Below are positions 44,357-58,199 of a stretch of 64,000 nt of DNA, one piece after another. The DNA comes from Amaranthus tricolor (Eukaryota > Streptophyta > Magnoliopsida > Caryophyllales > Amaranthaceae). The position numbers were made by a program, and so were the translations under genes. Location of the stretch: positions 23,054,517 to 23,118,516 of the forward strand of contig NC_080056.1 of assembly GCF_026212465.1 (NCBI RefSeq), given 5' to 3'. The number at the start of each line of letters is the position of its first letter. Position 1 is the first letter of the stretch. Below the pieces are notes generated by a model. The model worked only from the letters and a program-made list of their open reading frames with translations, searched no databases and had not been told where the DNA came from.

Positions 44357-45508
44357 AGAAGAGGAAGATGGAGCTATCATCTCAGTTTTCACCTTTCATT
44401 TTGAGTAATTTTTATGTATTCTTCATAGCTTTGCTTTCTTTTCAATTAAGAATTAGTGTTCGAATAATTTCCCTTTCAATTTAATTAATTAAGTATTTTC
44501 ACTTTCCAAATACAATCTTAACTTCATTCTTTATTGTAATATTTTGCAGCTTGGAATTCTTCAACCATTGATGTACTATTATTGAAGCTTTTGGAAGGTA
44601 TTACTTTGAATCATTAATTCATCCTTAGATTGAACTTAAAAGACTAACTTCTATCTTTGCTTATATTAATTTCAATTCATGTTACTTAGTCATCTTTGAT
44701 TGTTTGCCTTTAAGTTTCATATATTCATGCTTTTAGTTCTTCAACTTATATTGCACTCATCCCTTTAGGCTACTCTAGTTTAATTAATTCATCTATGATT
44801 CTTGGCGTGTTTGCAATGTACAATTTCAATATGAGTATGAGGAGTAGCTTGTTTTTGTTTGCTAGGCATTACCTCCATGTATGTAGTTTGAATTGCTTTC
44901 TTTACCTTTGGCTTGGTTGTGTTGTTTATGGTTTAAGATGGATTTTGCTATCATGTTGTGGTGTCGTTGAATTGAAGCGAGAGTCGATTCCTAACGATAA
45001 TATATGCTTAAAAGTTAAGACATCTCTATGAGAATAGGTAGATGCTTTGATTGGAAATGTTGAATGTGTCATTCTTGTCTTAAATTATGCTTAACTCCAT
45101 GAGAATAGGTAGTTGATTATGTTTACGAAGCTTTTGTTGCTCTCGAGAGAACAATAGTACTTATGATACATTCTTCCCCATAACAAAATATACATGACTT
45201 TAGGTTAATGTTTAGTAAACACTACTTTGGTGAGAAAGCGTAGTCTATGCCTCTTAGCTTATTGATCATTTTATCCTTGCTTTTAGTTCATTTTATCCTT
45301 ATTTACTTTTATGCTTTTTTTCATTAAGTACTTTTAATTACTTGTTTTAATTATTTCTATCTCCAAACATCATATTATACGTTTTCGAACACACTTAATC
45401 GATCGAGAAATTATTAACTCTTTGTGGATTCGACCCATACTTGCCGACGTACTACTCTACACCGTGCACGTGTGGTATTACTATTGAAGGACGTAAAGTC
45501 CCGATCAT

Positions 45509-45964
45509 CAACGACAATTTGCCTAAGGGTCATCGATCATGAGATTCTATATGTTATAGGAGTATGCCAAAAAGTTACAAGTTAAGAAGAGCCCATTTAA
45601 TGTTTATTTCTTAACTTTTTTTAAAAAAATTTATTAATAAACTTTAGTAATTTATTTTCTTAGCTATTTTTAATAATTAAGAAATTATTCAACACCTCTT
45701 CCTATTAGAACAATATTTTTAAACAAAAATTCAATTAAATGCTATTTTAAAGAAGTAAAACTCAAGGAATATCTAAAACGACATCCTAACTTTTAAATTT
45801 TATAAAGTACTTATAAAATACACTTTTTAAAATTTTTAGTTCATATCAATTTTATCTACCAAGATTTCATCCCAAAAAAATCATTAGATATTATTTTTAA
45901 GTATTTTCTCAATGCAAAAGTTCATAAAGCTAACATACATGAAACTTAAAATAATATTTCACAT
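45509..45964. other. Segment X, right part
   Basis: Sequence from CAACGACAATTTGCC to the point where T2 LTR homology resumes. A second copy, about 90% similar by eye, is at 57414-57957. Not found in T1 LTRs. No coding region. Confidence 0.6.
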
Positions 45965-46247
45965 AAAAAAATTCATATACATCTCTACATTATCATATTA
46001 ATCAAAATTTCTATATTTATAACGTTTTTTTAGAGTTTCCTAAAATATTATTGTTTTGACGAAAATATCACTAAATATGACTTTAATATAACCATGTAAA
46101 GTTTAAAAGATTAAAATAAAATCATGTTGATCATGCTTTTTATATTATCAAGTAACCATAAATAAATATCATATAACGAGAGAGTTAAGAAAAATGTGTA
46201 CCATTTTGCTCCAAAGGTGGTGCTATACCAAGTAAGAGAATAATAAT
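45965..46247 (-). repeat. T2: Tekay-family LTR, piece 2
   Basis: Matches T1 LTR 28965-29238 (TTCATATA...TATTATTGTTTTGACGAAAATATCAC...CCAAGTAAGAGAA). It picks up exactly where piece 1 stops at 32337. It ends at the target duplication ATAAT (46243-46247) of copy C. Confidence 0.82.
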
Positions 46248-47432
46248 TGTTGAAATACACGAAGATGGTCGAATGCAACAAGGGGGGGGTGAATTGTTGT
46301 GTATCTAGCTTTAGTTCGTTTTTCTTCTAATTTGCGGAATTTTAACAAACAAAATAAAGCTTAAACTTGAAAAGCAAAAGATAAAAAGGAGACAAAGATT
46401 TTACGTGGAAACCTTCTTGGCCTAATAAGAAGGAAAACCACGACCCCCCGGGATTTCAAAATTCTCACTATGTTTTAGGCAATCAAATATAATTACATAA
46501 AACAGTTTGCTTCACTTGAAGCTTCTCTACTCTAGGCCTAATTCTCTTTCTCTACTTTCTCCTTCTCTTTCTCTTCTCACGTTTCTCTTCTCTATTCCCT
46601 TAGACTTCTCATGAGTCTAATTACAACAAAACACTCAATAACCCTTACAAGGCCAATTCTCAAGAGGATAAAAATTAAAATAATTACTTAAGAAAAATAT
46701 AATAAATTAATTGGCATTTAAAAACAGAAAATATTTTTCTTAAATGGTCTCCCTTTAATGGACATTCTTGGATGGATATTCGGTTTCAGCAAAGTTCTTC
46801 CAATTTATAGTGGGAACAACCAGCAGTTACCTTAGACACACCTCCCACTATCATCCACGTTCTCAAAACAAAAAGATAGTGGAATAGCCAAGAAATAAAT
46901 GTCCGCCTGTTATTTGCTCAAAGAGAAAAACAGTTTCCTTAAGCTAAAAATAGCATAGGAATTAAAAACACCAGATCCTAAAAAAATAGGAGATCTTAAT
47001 CTTAAGAAGAAAAAGTCTTAGGCTATTTTTAGATAACCTAAAAATAGTCTAGCCAATTAACTTACTAATTAATTTAAGCAACTAATTTAAGATTTAACCG
47101 TTTACATCAACTAAAAACAGAATAATAAAATAACTGCAATTTTCCAGTCGATGTTTTTCTCCAGACCTGCTACGTAGGAACGGCGTACTGTCTCCTGCTT
47201 CAACTTCTGTTAGATTGTTCATTTTAGGAACAGTAGACCGTTTGTCAACCTTTAACTTCCTAAGCAGTTATCTAACTTCTTGAATATTTTAAGACACGTA
47301 CAACTTCCACGAACCAAGTCATAGGCTTCATCAACGATTTCAACAAAATCGGATATATACCTACAAAACAATCTCAAAAATATATTTGTTTATTTAAAAG
47401 TGAAGTCATCATTAAAACCTTAAGAGCCAACA
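46248..47432 (-). repeat. 3' LTR of Sirevirus copy C
   Basis: 1185 bp. G run of eight near 46282. Closely similar to 54908-56099 with scattered substitutions. Confidence 0.92.
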
Positions 47433-47448
47433 AATTCCCCCTTTTTGA
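47433..47448 (-). promoter_or_regulatory. Polypurine tract, Sirevirus copy C
   Basis: The minus strand reads ATCAAAAAGGGGGAATT next to the 3' LTR, the same as copy B. Confidence 0.85.
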
Positions 47449-47839
47449 TGATGACAAACTTTATAAACAAACTCAAGTAAACTAGAGTAAAACAAATTTC
47501 TCAGAGCATACTAGAGATTAAAGCAACTCCATATAACTTAGTAAATCAACTTGTTACAATATAATTTACCAAGCATACATAAACCAAATTACTCTATAAA
47601 AACATAATATCAAATTTGTTTAAGAACTTCAAAAATAATTAAACTAAAACAAACTAATATAAAATAGACTAAAACCAAAATGATTAAGTGTTTTCAAAAG
47701 AGACAAAGAAACAACTTTAAAACAATTAATCAAAATATCCATAAAAACTTAATATCAACACAGATGATCAGATTCTAAGCTATCATAAACACAGCACATT
47801 AACTTCCATAAAAAGCAATATAAATTAATCAAGATATGT
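47449..47839 (-). other. 3' untranslated region of Sirevirus copy C
   Basis: Non-coding and related to 12420-12880 of copy B. The segment corresponding to copy B 12880-13390, which encodes the end of the extra ORF, is deleted. Confidence 0.6.
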
Positions 47840-49341
47840 ACTGTGAGGTTTGAAGAAGCTGCAGGAACAAAATCAGGATTAGCACAATCATTACCTGGTG
47901 AAGACTGAGATGGTGGTGGTGTAAAGTGAATAGGTGATTGAAGTGGTGATGGAGTGTGATGTGGTGATGATGTGGTTGGCTTGGGAGAGGGAGGTTTATT
48001 GGATGTAGACTCAGGCATGGTCTCAAATGTGGTATCATCAACCATTTTAGCCTTACGTTTCGCGGCTAACCTCCTACTCTTCCTCTGAACAGATTTAGCC
48101 TTTCTCCTCAATGCTATCACAGTCTCTTCATCACTTGAATCATTACAGAGATTGTGATAAACATCTTCTCCTAAGACTCCCTCCTGTTCTGCTTCCCCCT
48201 TACTAGCTTCTCCATCTTGTTCCCCTTTTTCTTCTGTTTCAATATTATCAGTGGGAACAGGTCCTCGCTCTTTTTCCTCTTTTTCTTCCTGTTCTTCCTA
48301 CCTCAATTTTTCTTCTTCTTTTTCAATCCCTTCTTCTTCAGAACCAACTTCAACTTCCTCCTCTAAATAATGTATTAACATCCCTTCATCAGTTAATTTT
48401 AAGTGCAAATTTTGTAAACACTTTGCACCTATCTTCATGTTGGGTCCCATTGGGAACTCCAACCCTTCCAAAGGGACATCAAATTTTTTGAAAATCCAGG
48501 TTAGCAATCCTCCATAACCAACAAAATTTTTCTTCTCAATACAATCAGACAAATGAGATATCATCAAAGATGGAAAATTTATCTTTATGTGATTAGCCAT
48601 GCAGTAAATCAATGTAGCATCACGTAAACTTACTTCACTCCTTTTGGAGTTTCTTGGCAAAATAAATTTTCGTGCAATATTGTACAGTAATTTATGCAGA
48701 GGATTCAAAATGTTATGGCTTATTTTCCCTTTTCTTTGCTCAATCCCTAAAAATTTTAAAACCATTTTTTCATTTATCCCAGAAAATACTATTTTTGAAC
48801 CAACGTAGTAAGTATCAAACCCAACATTAGGAACATTAAACCATTCCCCCAGCAATGCACTATTAAATTCTATTTTGATGTTCTTGACAGTACTAGAACA
48901 CATCCCACAATCATTTGAGAAATTTGAAATAAATTCTCGCATAAGATTTGGAAAAATGGAATTGCAACTAAAATTTGACATCAAAACTTCCCATTCTTGA
49001 TGTTGCAAAATGTCATGCAGTTGAGGAAAATGGGTAGATTCGTACCAGTATTTGTCGAGTCCGAAACCAACAGACATTTCTTTTGAGATTTCTTCAGCAC
49101 TATTAGGGTCACTATGCTTCGAACGTTTGACTACTTTGGAGGATGAACCACTTGAAATCTTGCATTTGGTACTGGTAGGTTCAGTAGTATGTTTGGGTGA
49201 TTCTTTTGTGGTTTCTGTGGTTGTGGGTGGTGCAGCATCCAGTAATGGTGGAGGATGAACCACTTTTAGAGGTTGTTGTTGGGTATGTGTACGGGATTTA
49301 GAGGTTTTCTTGCCTGATTTTGAAGATCTTGGGGTTTTCAT
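47840..49341 (-). pseudogene. Extra ORF after pol, Sirevirus copy C, broken
   Basis: Starts at the ATG at 49341 (MKTPRSSKSGKKTSKS). Its first 347 codons align along their length with the copy B ORF (GFGLDKYWYESTHFP, EWFNVPNVGFDTY, ISHLSDCIEKKNFVG, GLLTWIFKKFDVPL). A TAG at 48298-48300 interrupts the acidic region. Downstream the acidic, basic (RRKAKSVQRKSRRLAAKRK) and proline-rich parts are still readable to about 47840. The C-terminal coiled coil is lost by a deletion into the 3' UTR. The conservation of the central domain between two independently decaying copies shows this is a real coding unit of the family. Confidence 0.8.
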
Positions 49342-49836
49342 TTTGAACTTTTGAAAAGGTTGAGAGAAAAGAAGGAGAACGGTTTCTTGAGGAAGAGGAA
49401 AATGTATAAGTATTATGATGTACGGTGACAGCTTTTGAAGGTTTTGAAATGACGGTTACCTTAAGTCCCATCTCATCAATGCCTTCATCTTTACTTGTGA
49501 TTTGGAAGGATTATATGAAGAAATAAAAACTGTTTCCCATATTTTTTATTGATTTATGTTGATTATATATAAAAAATGAAGAACAAAATTATGAAATATT
49601 AAATTATAAAAAGAATGAATTATGATATTATAAAATATTATATGAAGAGAATAACGAACATACTGCTTTGGTCTGATCAACTTAACAACATACAAACGAG
49701 AAGACATTCATAGTACAAACTTTATTAAGTGTTTACCTGATCCATTCAATAATTGATTCTCAATCAAGATATTGAGGTTGATTCCTGACCTTTTTCATTC
49801 TCATGATGCTTCATTGGGAATTTCATGCAACCAACT
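49342..49836 (-). other. Spacer between pol and the extra ORF, Sirevirus copy C
   Basis: AT-rich, non-coding, similar to 14843-15383 of copy B. Confidence 0.6.
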
Positions 49837-52800
49837 TTAGTGGAGCTTGATCATACCAAGTTCCAATCTCATCTTTTCATATTGTTCCCTTGGAAGTGGT
49901 TTGGTCAGAATATCTGCAACTTGTTCATTTGTATTAACATTCTTTAATACAATATTTTTGTTTTCTACATTATCCTTAAGTAAATGATGTCTAATATGTA
50001 TATGTTTAGCTCGTGAGTGATGCACTGGATCTTTAGATATACATATGGCACTGGTATTATCACAATAAATAGGAATGCATTCAATTTTAATACCAAAATC
50101 TCTTAGTTGCTGTTTTATCCAAAGCATTTGGGAACAGCAAGCTACTGCTGCTACGTATTCAGCTTCGACTGTGGATAATGCAATCGTGTTTTGTTTCTTG
50201 GAACTCCATGAAACTAAACATGAGCCAAGAAATTATACCATACCTGACGTGCTTTTTCTATTAACTAGATCACCTGCATAATCTGCATCACTGAAGCCTT
50301 TTAAATCATAAACATCACTTTTAGGATAAAATAGGGACAAGTCGTCTGTTCCCTTCAAATATCTTAAAATCCGTTTTACTGCTGTGAGATGTGATTCTTT
50401 GGGGTTGGACTGAAATCTAGCACATAAACCAACACTAAATGAAATATCAGGTCTACTTGCAGTTAGATATAATAAGGAACCTATCATGCCTCGATACATA
50501 GTTTGATCTACATTAGTTCCTTTTAGGTCTTCATCTAATCTAACATTTGTTGCCATGGGTGTATGGTTGGTTTTAGCGTTGTTTAGCCCATACTTCTTAG
50601 GAAGTTATTTTATGTATTTTTGTTGATGAATAAAAATACCATTTTCAGTTTGTTTAATTTGCAAACCAAGAAAGAAATTTAATTCTCCCATCATGCTCAT
50701 TTCAAATTTTGTGCCCATAAGGTTCGCAAATTCTTTACATAACAAATCATTGGTCGCACCGAAAATAATATCGTCAACATAAACTACTAAAATATCATAA
50801 CCTTTATTCTTAAAGAATAAGGTTTTGTCAATTTTTCCTCTTACAAAGTTATTTTGAATGAAAAACTTTGATAGTCTTTCATACCATTGCCTAGGAGCTT
50901 GCTTCAAGCCATATAAAGCTTTGTCAAGCTTGTAGACATGATCAGGACAAGAGGTGTTCTCAAAACCTGGGGGTTGTTCAACAAAAACTTCTTCATCAAG
51001 AAAACCATTTAAGAAAGCACATTTCACATTCATTTGATATAACTTAAAGTTCATAAATGCAGCAAAAGAAATTAAAATTCTAATAGCCTCTAACCTTGCT
51101 ACCGGAGCAAATGTCTCGGTGTAATCAATACCTTCTTGTTGATTATACCCTTTGACCACGAGTCTTGCTTTGTTTCTTACAATTATTCCATGCTCATCTA
51201 GCTTATTCCGAAATACCCATTTTAAACCAATTACCTTCTTGTGTTTTGGTTTGGGTTCCAAGTGCCATACCTTATTTCTTTCAAATTCATTTAATTCATC
51301 TTGCATGGCTACTATCCATTCGGAATCCTTTAGAGCTTCTTCGTGATTTTTGGGTTCAAGTGATGATAGGAACGCAAAATGTGCACAAAAGTTTCTCAGT
51401 TGGGATCTGGTTTGTGTTCCCTTATTCATATCACTTATAATTAGATCAAGAGGATGATAACTTTGATATTTCCAAGGTTTGGGCACAAATTCTCTTGAGG
51501 GAACAGTAGCATGTTCTGGCTCAACATCTTGATTGGCATTTTGTTCAGCTACTGGATCATTTTGCTCATCTGCTGGAACAGCTGAATGGGAACAGTTTTC
51601 TGGTCCAGTTGTGCTGGCAGTTCCTGGACTTGGTCAGTTTCTTCTTCGTCTTCTTGTATTGGCTGTTCATCTGCTGTTTCTTGATCTTGCACCTTTATTT
51701 CTTCATCATCTTCTAAATTTGCAAGACCTATTTTGACATTGTTTATTTCCTGTTCACTTGTTGAAAAGTTAGTTTCATCAAAGATTATGTGAACGGATTC
51801 CTCCACGCACATTGTTCTCTTATTATAAACTCTGTAAGCTTTGCTATGTGATGAATAACCGAGAAATACTGCTTCATCACTTCTTTCATCAAATTTACCT
51901 ATATTTCATTTTCCATTTACATGAACAAAGCATTTGCATCTAAACACACGAAAATAGGAAATATTTGGTTTAACACCTTTAAGCAGTTCATAGGGTGTTT
52001 TAGAAGTGATTGGTCTTATTAATACACGATTCAAAGTATAGCATGCAGTATTGACAACCTCGGCCCAAAAATTTCTAGGAAGACCACTAGCAATCAACAT
52101 AGTCCTAGCCATTTCTTCTAGGGTTCTATTTTTCCTTTCTACCACTCCATTTTGTTGTGGTGTTCTAGGAGCGGAAAAATTGTGATTTATACCATGTTCA
52201 TTACAATAATTCATAAAGTTTGAATTTTCAAATTCTTTGCCATGATTTGATCTTATGTGAACAATTAGATTATTGGTAGATTTTTGTATTTTGTTAGCAA
52301 AAGAAACAAACTCATCAAAAGCTTTGTGTTCTCATAGGTCCACATATCTTTTGCCATCAACTATGACAAACACATATCTTTTGCCACTACGGCTTTGTGT
52401 TCTCATAGGTCCACATAGATCCATATGAATTAATTCTAATGGTGTACAGGTAGTCACCAGATACTTTGATTTAAAGGATGACCGCACTTGTTTTCCTTTA
52501 GCACAAGGATCAAAAATTTCATTTTTGAGGAATTTTATTGCTGGTAATCCTCTTACTAGGTCTTTTGATCTTAAAGTGTTAATCAATGAATAGCTAGCAT
52601 GACCTAGAAGCTTGTGCCAAAGTTGTGGGTCTTCTTCTATAACGCTTAAACACGTTAGACTGGTTTTGGGAACAGTGTCCAGGTCCACAACATAAGTGTT
52701 CCCTTTTCTGATTCCCTCAAGCACAGGGTCTCTTGTGTTGTTCCTAGAAATTATGCATCGTTCAGAAGTAAACTTAACAGAGTTACCTTTGTCACAAAAT

Positions 52801-53042
52801 TGAGAAATACTTAATAGATTGTGTTTTAAATTCTCGACTAAAAATACATTGTCAATGGCATGGGAACTTGACCTTCCAACCTTTCCTTTGGCGATTATCT
52901 CACCCTTCGTATTATCACCGAAGGTTACAGTTCCCCCAACATATGCTTCAAGTGAGAGAAATTTAGATTTGTCACCCGTCATGTGCTTGGAACACCCACT
53001 ATCGAGATACCATGAGTTGTTCCCCCTCACTTGAACCTGCAC
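49837..53042 (-). pseudogene. Copia pol, Sirevirus copy C, broken
   Basis: The same domain order as the open copy B pol. Protease [10 protein letters not shown] near 52985-53010. The integrase is in pieces (52214-51906 and 51812-51549). RT is at 51486-50605 with catalytic YVDDIIFG, including a small in-frame loss before it (IYVDD is reduced to YVDD after ILVV). RNase H is at 50556-50233 and 50127-49837 with AEAEY-type residues near 50165. Breaks include a sequence replacement at 52320-52385, a stop near 51906, a frameshift near 51560 and stops near 50605 and 50235. Confidence 0.88.
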
Positions 53043-53048
53043 AGCAAA

Positions 53049-54838
53049 TTAAGAGTTAGGTTTAGGAACCCAGTTATCCTTGGGTTCCTTGTCGATTATA
53101 CATGAATCATATTTCTTGATCCATAATTGTTCGACTTGAATTTTATTTGCTATGTGGTGCTGTTCCCTTTTTATACAATGATATTTTGGGTGTCCAATTT
53201 TACCACAAAAGGAACAGATCTTACTACTAGGGAGATCAACATAGACCTTTTTCTTTTTATCGTTTTTAACATAACCTAGACCTTCCTTACTCTTTGGTTT
53301 AGCATTTAGAATCCATTTGGGAACTTCATTGATTTTCCCTTTTCCTTTTAAATTAAGTTGATCTTTTAGATACTTATTTTCTCTTTCACATGATTTTAAT
53401 TTTAATTTCATTTCTTGAAATTCCGTCCCAAACACATGAGTGGATTTATCATTTTCATCCCATTTTAATCCTAGCAATTTGTTTTGATTTATTTCAATGT
53501 TAAGAATAATAAAATCCTGCTTTAATTTCTCCAATTGTTCTTTTAAAATGATATTATTATCTAACAAATCAAAAAATCTACTTTGCACATCGATCCTAAA
53601 GGTATTTAAGTATGAGATATGATCTTTACTTAAGTTAAGGTCTTTCTCAATTTGGAGACACTTAGCTGTTTTTTCTTCCAACTTCTCTTGTGTTTCCAAA
53701 AATAACTTAATTAATTTATCCTTACTTAAACTGAATAGATGTTTAGGAGAAGAACTAGAAGACATTACCTCTCTTTCCTTAGTCTCTTCATGAGATGCCA
53801 TGAGACACAGATTTGCAGTTTCAGCTTCACTTTCAATGTCACCCCAAGCTGCAATCATTGCTTTACGAAAATCTGTTCTGAAGTTTTCCTTCTTTGGCAT
53901 TCTTCTAGCTTCCCTTGTCTTCCCTTTGCCCTTCTCATTCTTCCATAGAGGGCAATCCTTGATGAAGTGATCAGTACTTCCACATTTGTGGCATTAAAAA
54001 TTTGTCTTCATGTTAGTAGTTCCTCTTTCCTTATTATTTCTTTGGTTTCTATATCTGCTGTTCCTGAAGAATTTTTTGAATTTGCGTGCCAACATAGCAG
54101 CTTCCTCTTTACCAGCTTCTGATTCTTCACTATCATCAGCTTCTAGAGTCAGTCCTTTGTTTCGGGAACTATCCGCTGTTCCCAAATGAAGTTCGTGTGT
54201 CATGAGTGAACCAGCCAGCTCCTCCAAATTGAACTTGGTGAAATCTTTGGACTCCTGGATGGCTGTGACCTTAGCTCTCCAGCGCTCATCTTGTGGAAGA
54301 CTTCTCAGTATTTTCCTGACTTGTTCATCAACTGGAATAATCTTGCCAAGAGAGACAAGTTCGTTTGTAATGTTGGTGAACCTGGTAAACATCTCTTTGA
54401 TGTTTTCCTTAGGTTCCATAACAAACCTTTCATATTTGGACATTAGGAGGTCAATCTTTGATCGCTTCACTTCACTGGTACCTTCATGGGTAACTTCCAG
54501 CAGGTCCCAAATCTGCTTTTCGTTTTGCAACCCATGATACGATTATGTTCATTTGGCCTGAGACCACAGTGAAGCAGCTTGATAGCAAGTGAGTTCATCT
54601 CCATCTTTTGAAAGTCTTCCTTTTCATATTCAGTGATTGGTTTTGGAATAGATTCATTGTTGGAGTTGATTGTCGTCACTTCGAAATCTGCTAATTCAAT
54701 TACTCTCCATACTTGGTAATTTTCGGCCTTTATAAAAATTTCCATCCTATTTTTTCAGTAGGTATAGAATTTCCCATCGAACATGGGTGGGCTTTGCGTA
54801 GAGTACCCTTCTTCCATGCGTTCGTTCATCTTCAACAT
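53049..54838 (-). pseudogene. Copia gag, Sirevirus copy C, broken
   Basis: Starts near the ATG at 54838 (MLKMNERMEEGYSTQ). The UBN2-type domain is at 54745-53994 with a frameshift near 54530. A first zinc-finger-like stretch lies near 53960-54000, where a TAA interrupts (CHxCGS-type, Cys lost). A long charged middle follows (53900-53200). The CCHC knuckle CSFCGKIGHPKYHC is near 53180-53225. It ends PKPNS-TAA at 53049-53051. In this copy the gag stop and the pol frame are in the same register, separated by that single TAA, which fits the stop-separated gag-pol arrangement known for SIRE1-like elements. Confidence 0.85.
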
Positions 54839-54893
54839 CTTGCCAGGGAACAGGATACTTCTCTCAGTGTTTCCTAATTAAATGAGGAACAGA

Positions 54894-54905
54894 GCTCTGA
54901 TACCA
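54894..54905 (-). promoter_or_regulatory. Primer-binding site (tRNA-iMet), Sirevirus copy C
   Basis: The minus strand reads TGGTATCAGAGC next to the LTR edge at 54908. Confidence 0.9.
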
Positions 54906-54907
54906 AT

Positions 54908-56099
54908 TGTTGAAATACACGAAGATGGTCGAATACAACAGGGGGGGAGGGGGGAGGGGTGAATTGTTGTGTATCTATTTTTACTTAGTTTTTCTTCTAA
55001 TTTGCGGAATTTTAACAAACAAAATAAAGCTTAAACATGAAAAGCAAAAGATAAAAAGTAGACAAAGATTTTACGTGGAAACCTTCTTGGCCTAATAAGA
55101 AGGAAAACCACGACCCCCCGGGATTTCAAAATTCTCACTATGTTTAGGCAATCAAATACAATTACATAAAACAGTTTGCTTCACTTGAAGCTTCTCTACT
55201 CTAGGCCTAATTCTCTTTCTCTACTTTCTCCTTCTCTTTCTCTTCTCACGTTTCTCTTCTCTATTCCCTTAGACTTCTCATGAGTCTAATTACAACAAAA
55301 CACTCAATAACCCTTACAAGGCCAATTCTCAAGAGGATAAAAACTAAAATAATTACTTAAGAAAAATATAATAAATTAATTGGCATTTAAAAACAAAAAA
55401 TATTTTTCTTAAATGATCTCCCTTTAATGGACACTCTTGGATGGATATTCGGTTTGAGCAAAGTTCCTCCTATTTATAGTGGGAACAACTAGCAGTTACC
55501 TTAGACACACCTCCCACTATCATCCACGTTCTCAAAACAAAAAGATAGTGGAATTGCTAAGAAATAAATGTCCGGCTGTTATTTGCTCAAAGAGAAAAAC
55601 AGTTTCCTTAAGCTAAAAATAGCATAGGATTTAAAACACAAGATCCTAAAAAATAGGAGATCTTAATCTTAAGAAGAAAAAGTCTTAGGCTATTTTTAGA
55701 TAACCTAAAAATAGTTTAGCCAATTAACTTACTAATTAATTTAAGCAACTAATTTAACATTTAACCGTTTACATCAACTAAAAATAGAATAATAAAATAA
55801 CTGCAATTTTCCAGTCGATGTTTTTCTCCAGACCTGCTACGTAGGAACAGCGTACTGTCTCCAGCTTCAACTTCTGTTAGATTGTTCATTTTAGGAACAG
55901 TAGACCGTCTGTCAACCTTTAACTTCCTAAGCACTTATCTAACTTCTTGAATATTTTAAGACACGTACAACTTCCACGAACCAATTCATAGGCTTCATCA
56001 ACGATTTGAACAAAATCGGATATAAACCTAGAAAACAATCTTTAAAATATGTTTGTTTATTTAAAAGTGATGTCATCATCAAAACCTTAAGAGCCAATA
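54908..56099 (-). repeat. 5' LTR of Sirevirus copy C
   Basis: 1192 bp. The G run near 54942 is interrupted by A (GGGGGGG-A-GGGGGG-A-GGGG). The TATA box CTATAAATA is on the minus strand at 55471-55480. Ends CCAATA where the other copy has CCAACA. Confidence 0.92.
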
Positions 56100-56104
56100 A
56101 TAAT

Positions 56105-57413
<1,309 letters not shown>

Positions 57414-57957
57414 CAACGATAATTTGCCTAAGGGTCCTCGTGAGATTCAACATGTTATAAGATTATGCCAAAAAGTTACAAGTTAAGAAGCGCCCATTTC
57501 ATATTTATTTCTTGTTTAACTTTTTTTTTCAAATTTATTAGTTAACTTTTAACTTATTTTAAACGTTAGTAATATATTTTCTTAGATATTTTTAATAATT
57601 AGGAAATTATTCAACACCTCTTCCTATTAGAACAATATTTTTAAACAAAAATTCAACTAAATGCTATTTTAATGATGTAAAATTCAAGGAACATATCTAA
57701 AATGATATCCTAACTTTTAACTAATTAAATGCTAGTTTAATGAAGTAAAACTAAAGGAACATATCTAAAATGATATCCTAACTTTTAAATTTTATAAAGT
57801 ACTTATAAAATACACTTTTTAAAATTTCTAGTTCACATCAATTTTATCTACCATCATTTCATCCCAAAAAAATCATTAGATATTATTTTTAAGTATTTTC
57901 TCAATGCAAAAGTATTTAAAGCTAACATAAATGAAACTTAAAATAATATTTCACATA
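57414..57957. other. Segment X, second copy
   Basis: Starts CAACGATAATTTGCCTAAGGG and parallels 45509-45964. A 68-bp stretch is duplicated in tandem (near 57661 and 57729: ATATCTAAAATGATATCCTAAC occurs twice). Followed without a gap by Tekay-family LTR sequence, as in the first copy. Confidence 0.65.
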
Positions 57958-58193
57958 AAAAAATCATATATATCTACATTATCATATTAATCAAAATTTC
58001 TATATTTATAACTTTTTTTTAGAGTGTCCAAAAGTATTATTATTTAGACAAAAATATCACTAAATTAGATATGACTTTAATATAATCATGTAAAGTTTAA
58101 ATTATTAAAATAAAATCATGTTGATCATGCTTTTTATATTATCAAGTAACCATAACTAAATATCATATAACGAGTGTTGAGAAAATGTGTACC
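57958..58193 (-). repeat. Second T2-type LTR, piece, truncated
   Basis: Parallels 45965-46210 (TATTATCATATTAATCAAAATTTCTATATTTATAAC ... GAGAAAATGTGTACCA, shown here only in part). Ends at 58193 where the MULE-associated minisatellite begins. Confidence 0.75.
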
Positions 58194-58199
58194 AATTTT

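Larger units (their letters stand above)
32428..45508 (+). mobile_element. Athila-type Ty3/gypsy retrotransposon, decayed
   Basis: On the + strand: left LTR 32428-33596, gag, protease, RT-RNase H, integrase, an ATHILA-type ORF after pol, a long 3' non-coding region and right LTR 43565-45508. The two LTRs share long identical stretches (TTTATTTTTACCCCTATAAGTGGC near both starts). A CACCG (32423-32427) / CAACG (45509-45513) pair is a possible imperfect target duplication. Lineage call rests on the MHTRSQ gag start, the FMDDFSVY RT box, the post-pol CGCTTGTTGGGAGGCAACCC word at 38491-38510 and the ATHILA ORF. The left LTR has lost its promoter part, pol has a large RT deletion and several stops, and a foreign ~1.25-kb segment lies in the last ORF. 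Confidence 0.85.
43565..45508 (+). repeat. Athila right (3') LTR, complete
   Basis: About 1944 bp, beginning TTAGCTATATTTTATC and ending GTAAAGTCCCGATCAT. It contains palindromic repeats (43830-44160), C-rich stretches near 44265-44330 and a TATA box near 44347. The 5' base is T-T rather than TG, so the true edge may be a base or two off. Confidence 0.75.
46248..56099 (-). mobile_element. Sirevirus-type Copia retrotransposon, copy C, complete but decayed
   Basis: Both LTRs begin TGTTGAAATACACGAAG on the plus strand and end AAGAGCCAA(C/T)A. Target duplication ATAAT at 46243-46247 and 56100-56104. PBS at 54894-54905 and polypurine tract at 47433-47448. Gag, pol and the extra ORF run right to left with several stops. 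The LTRs differ in noticeably more places than those of copy B, so it is older. It sits in T2 within the same LTR family that copy B hit in T1. Confidence 0.92.
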
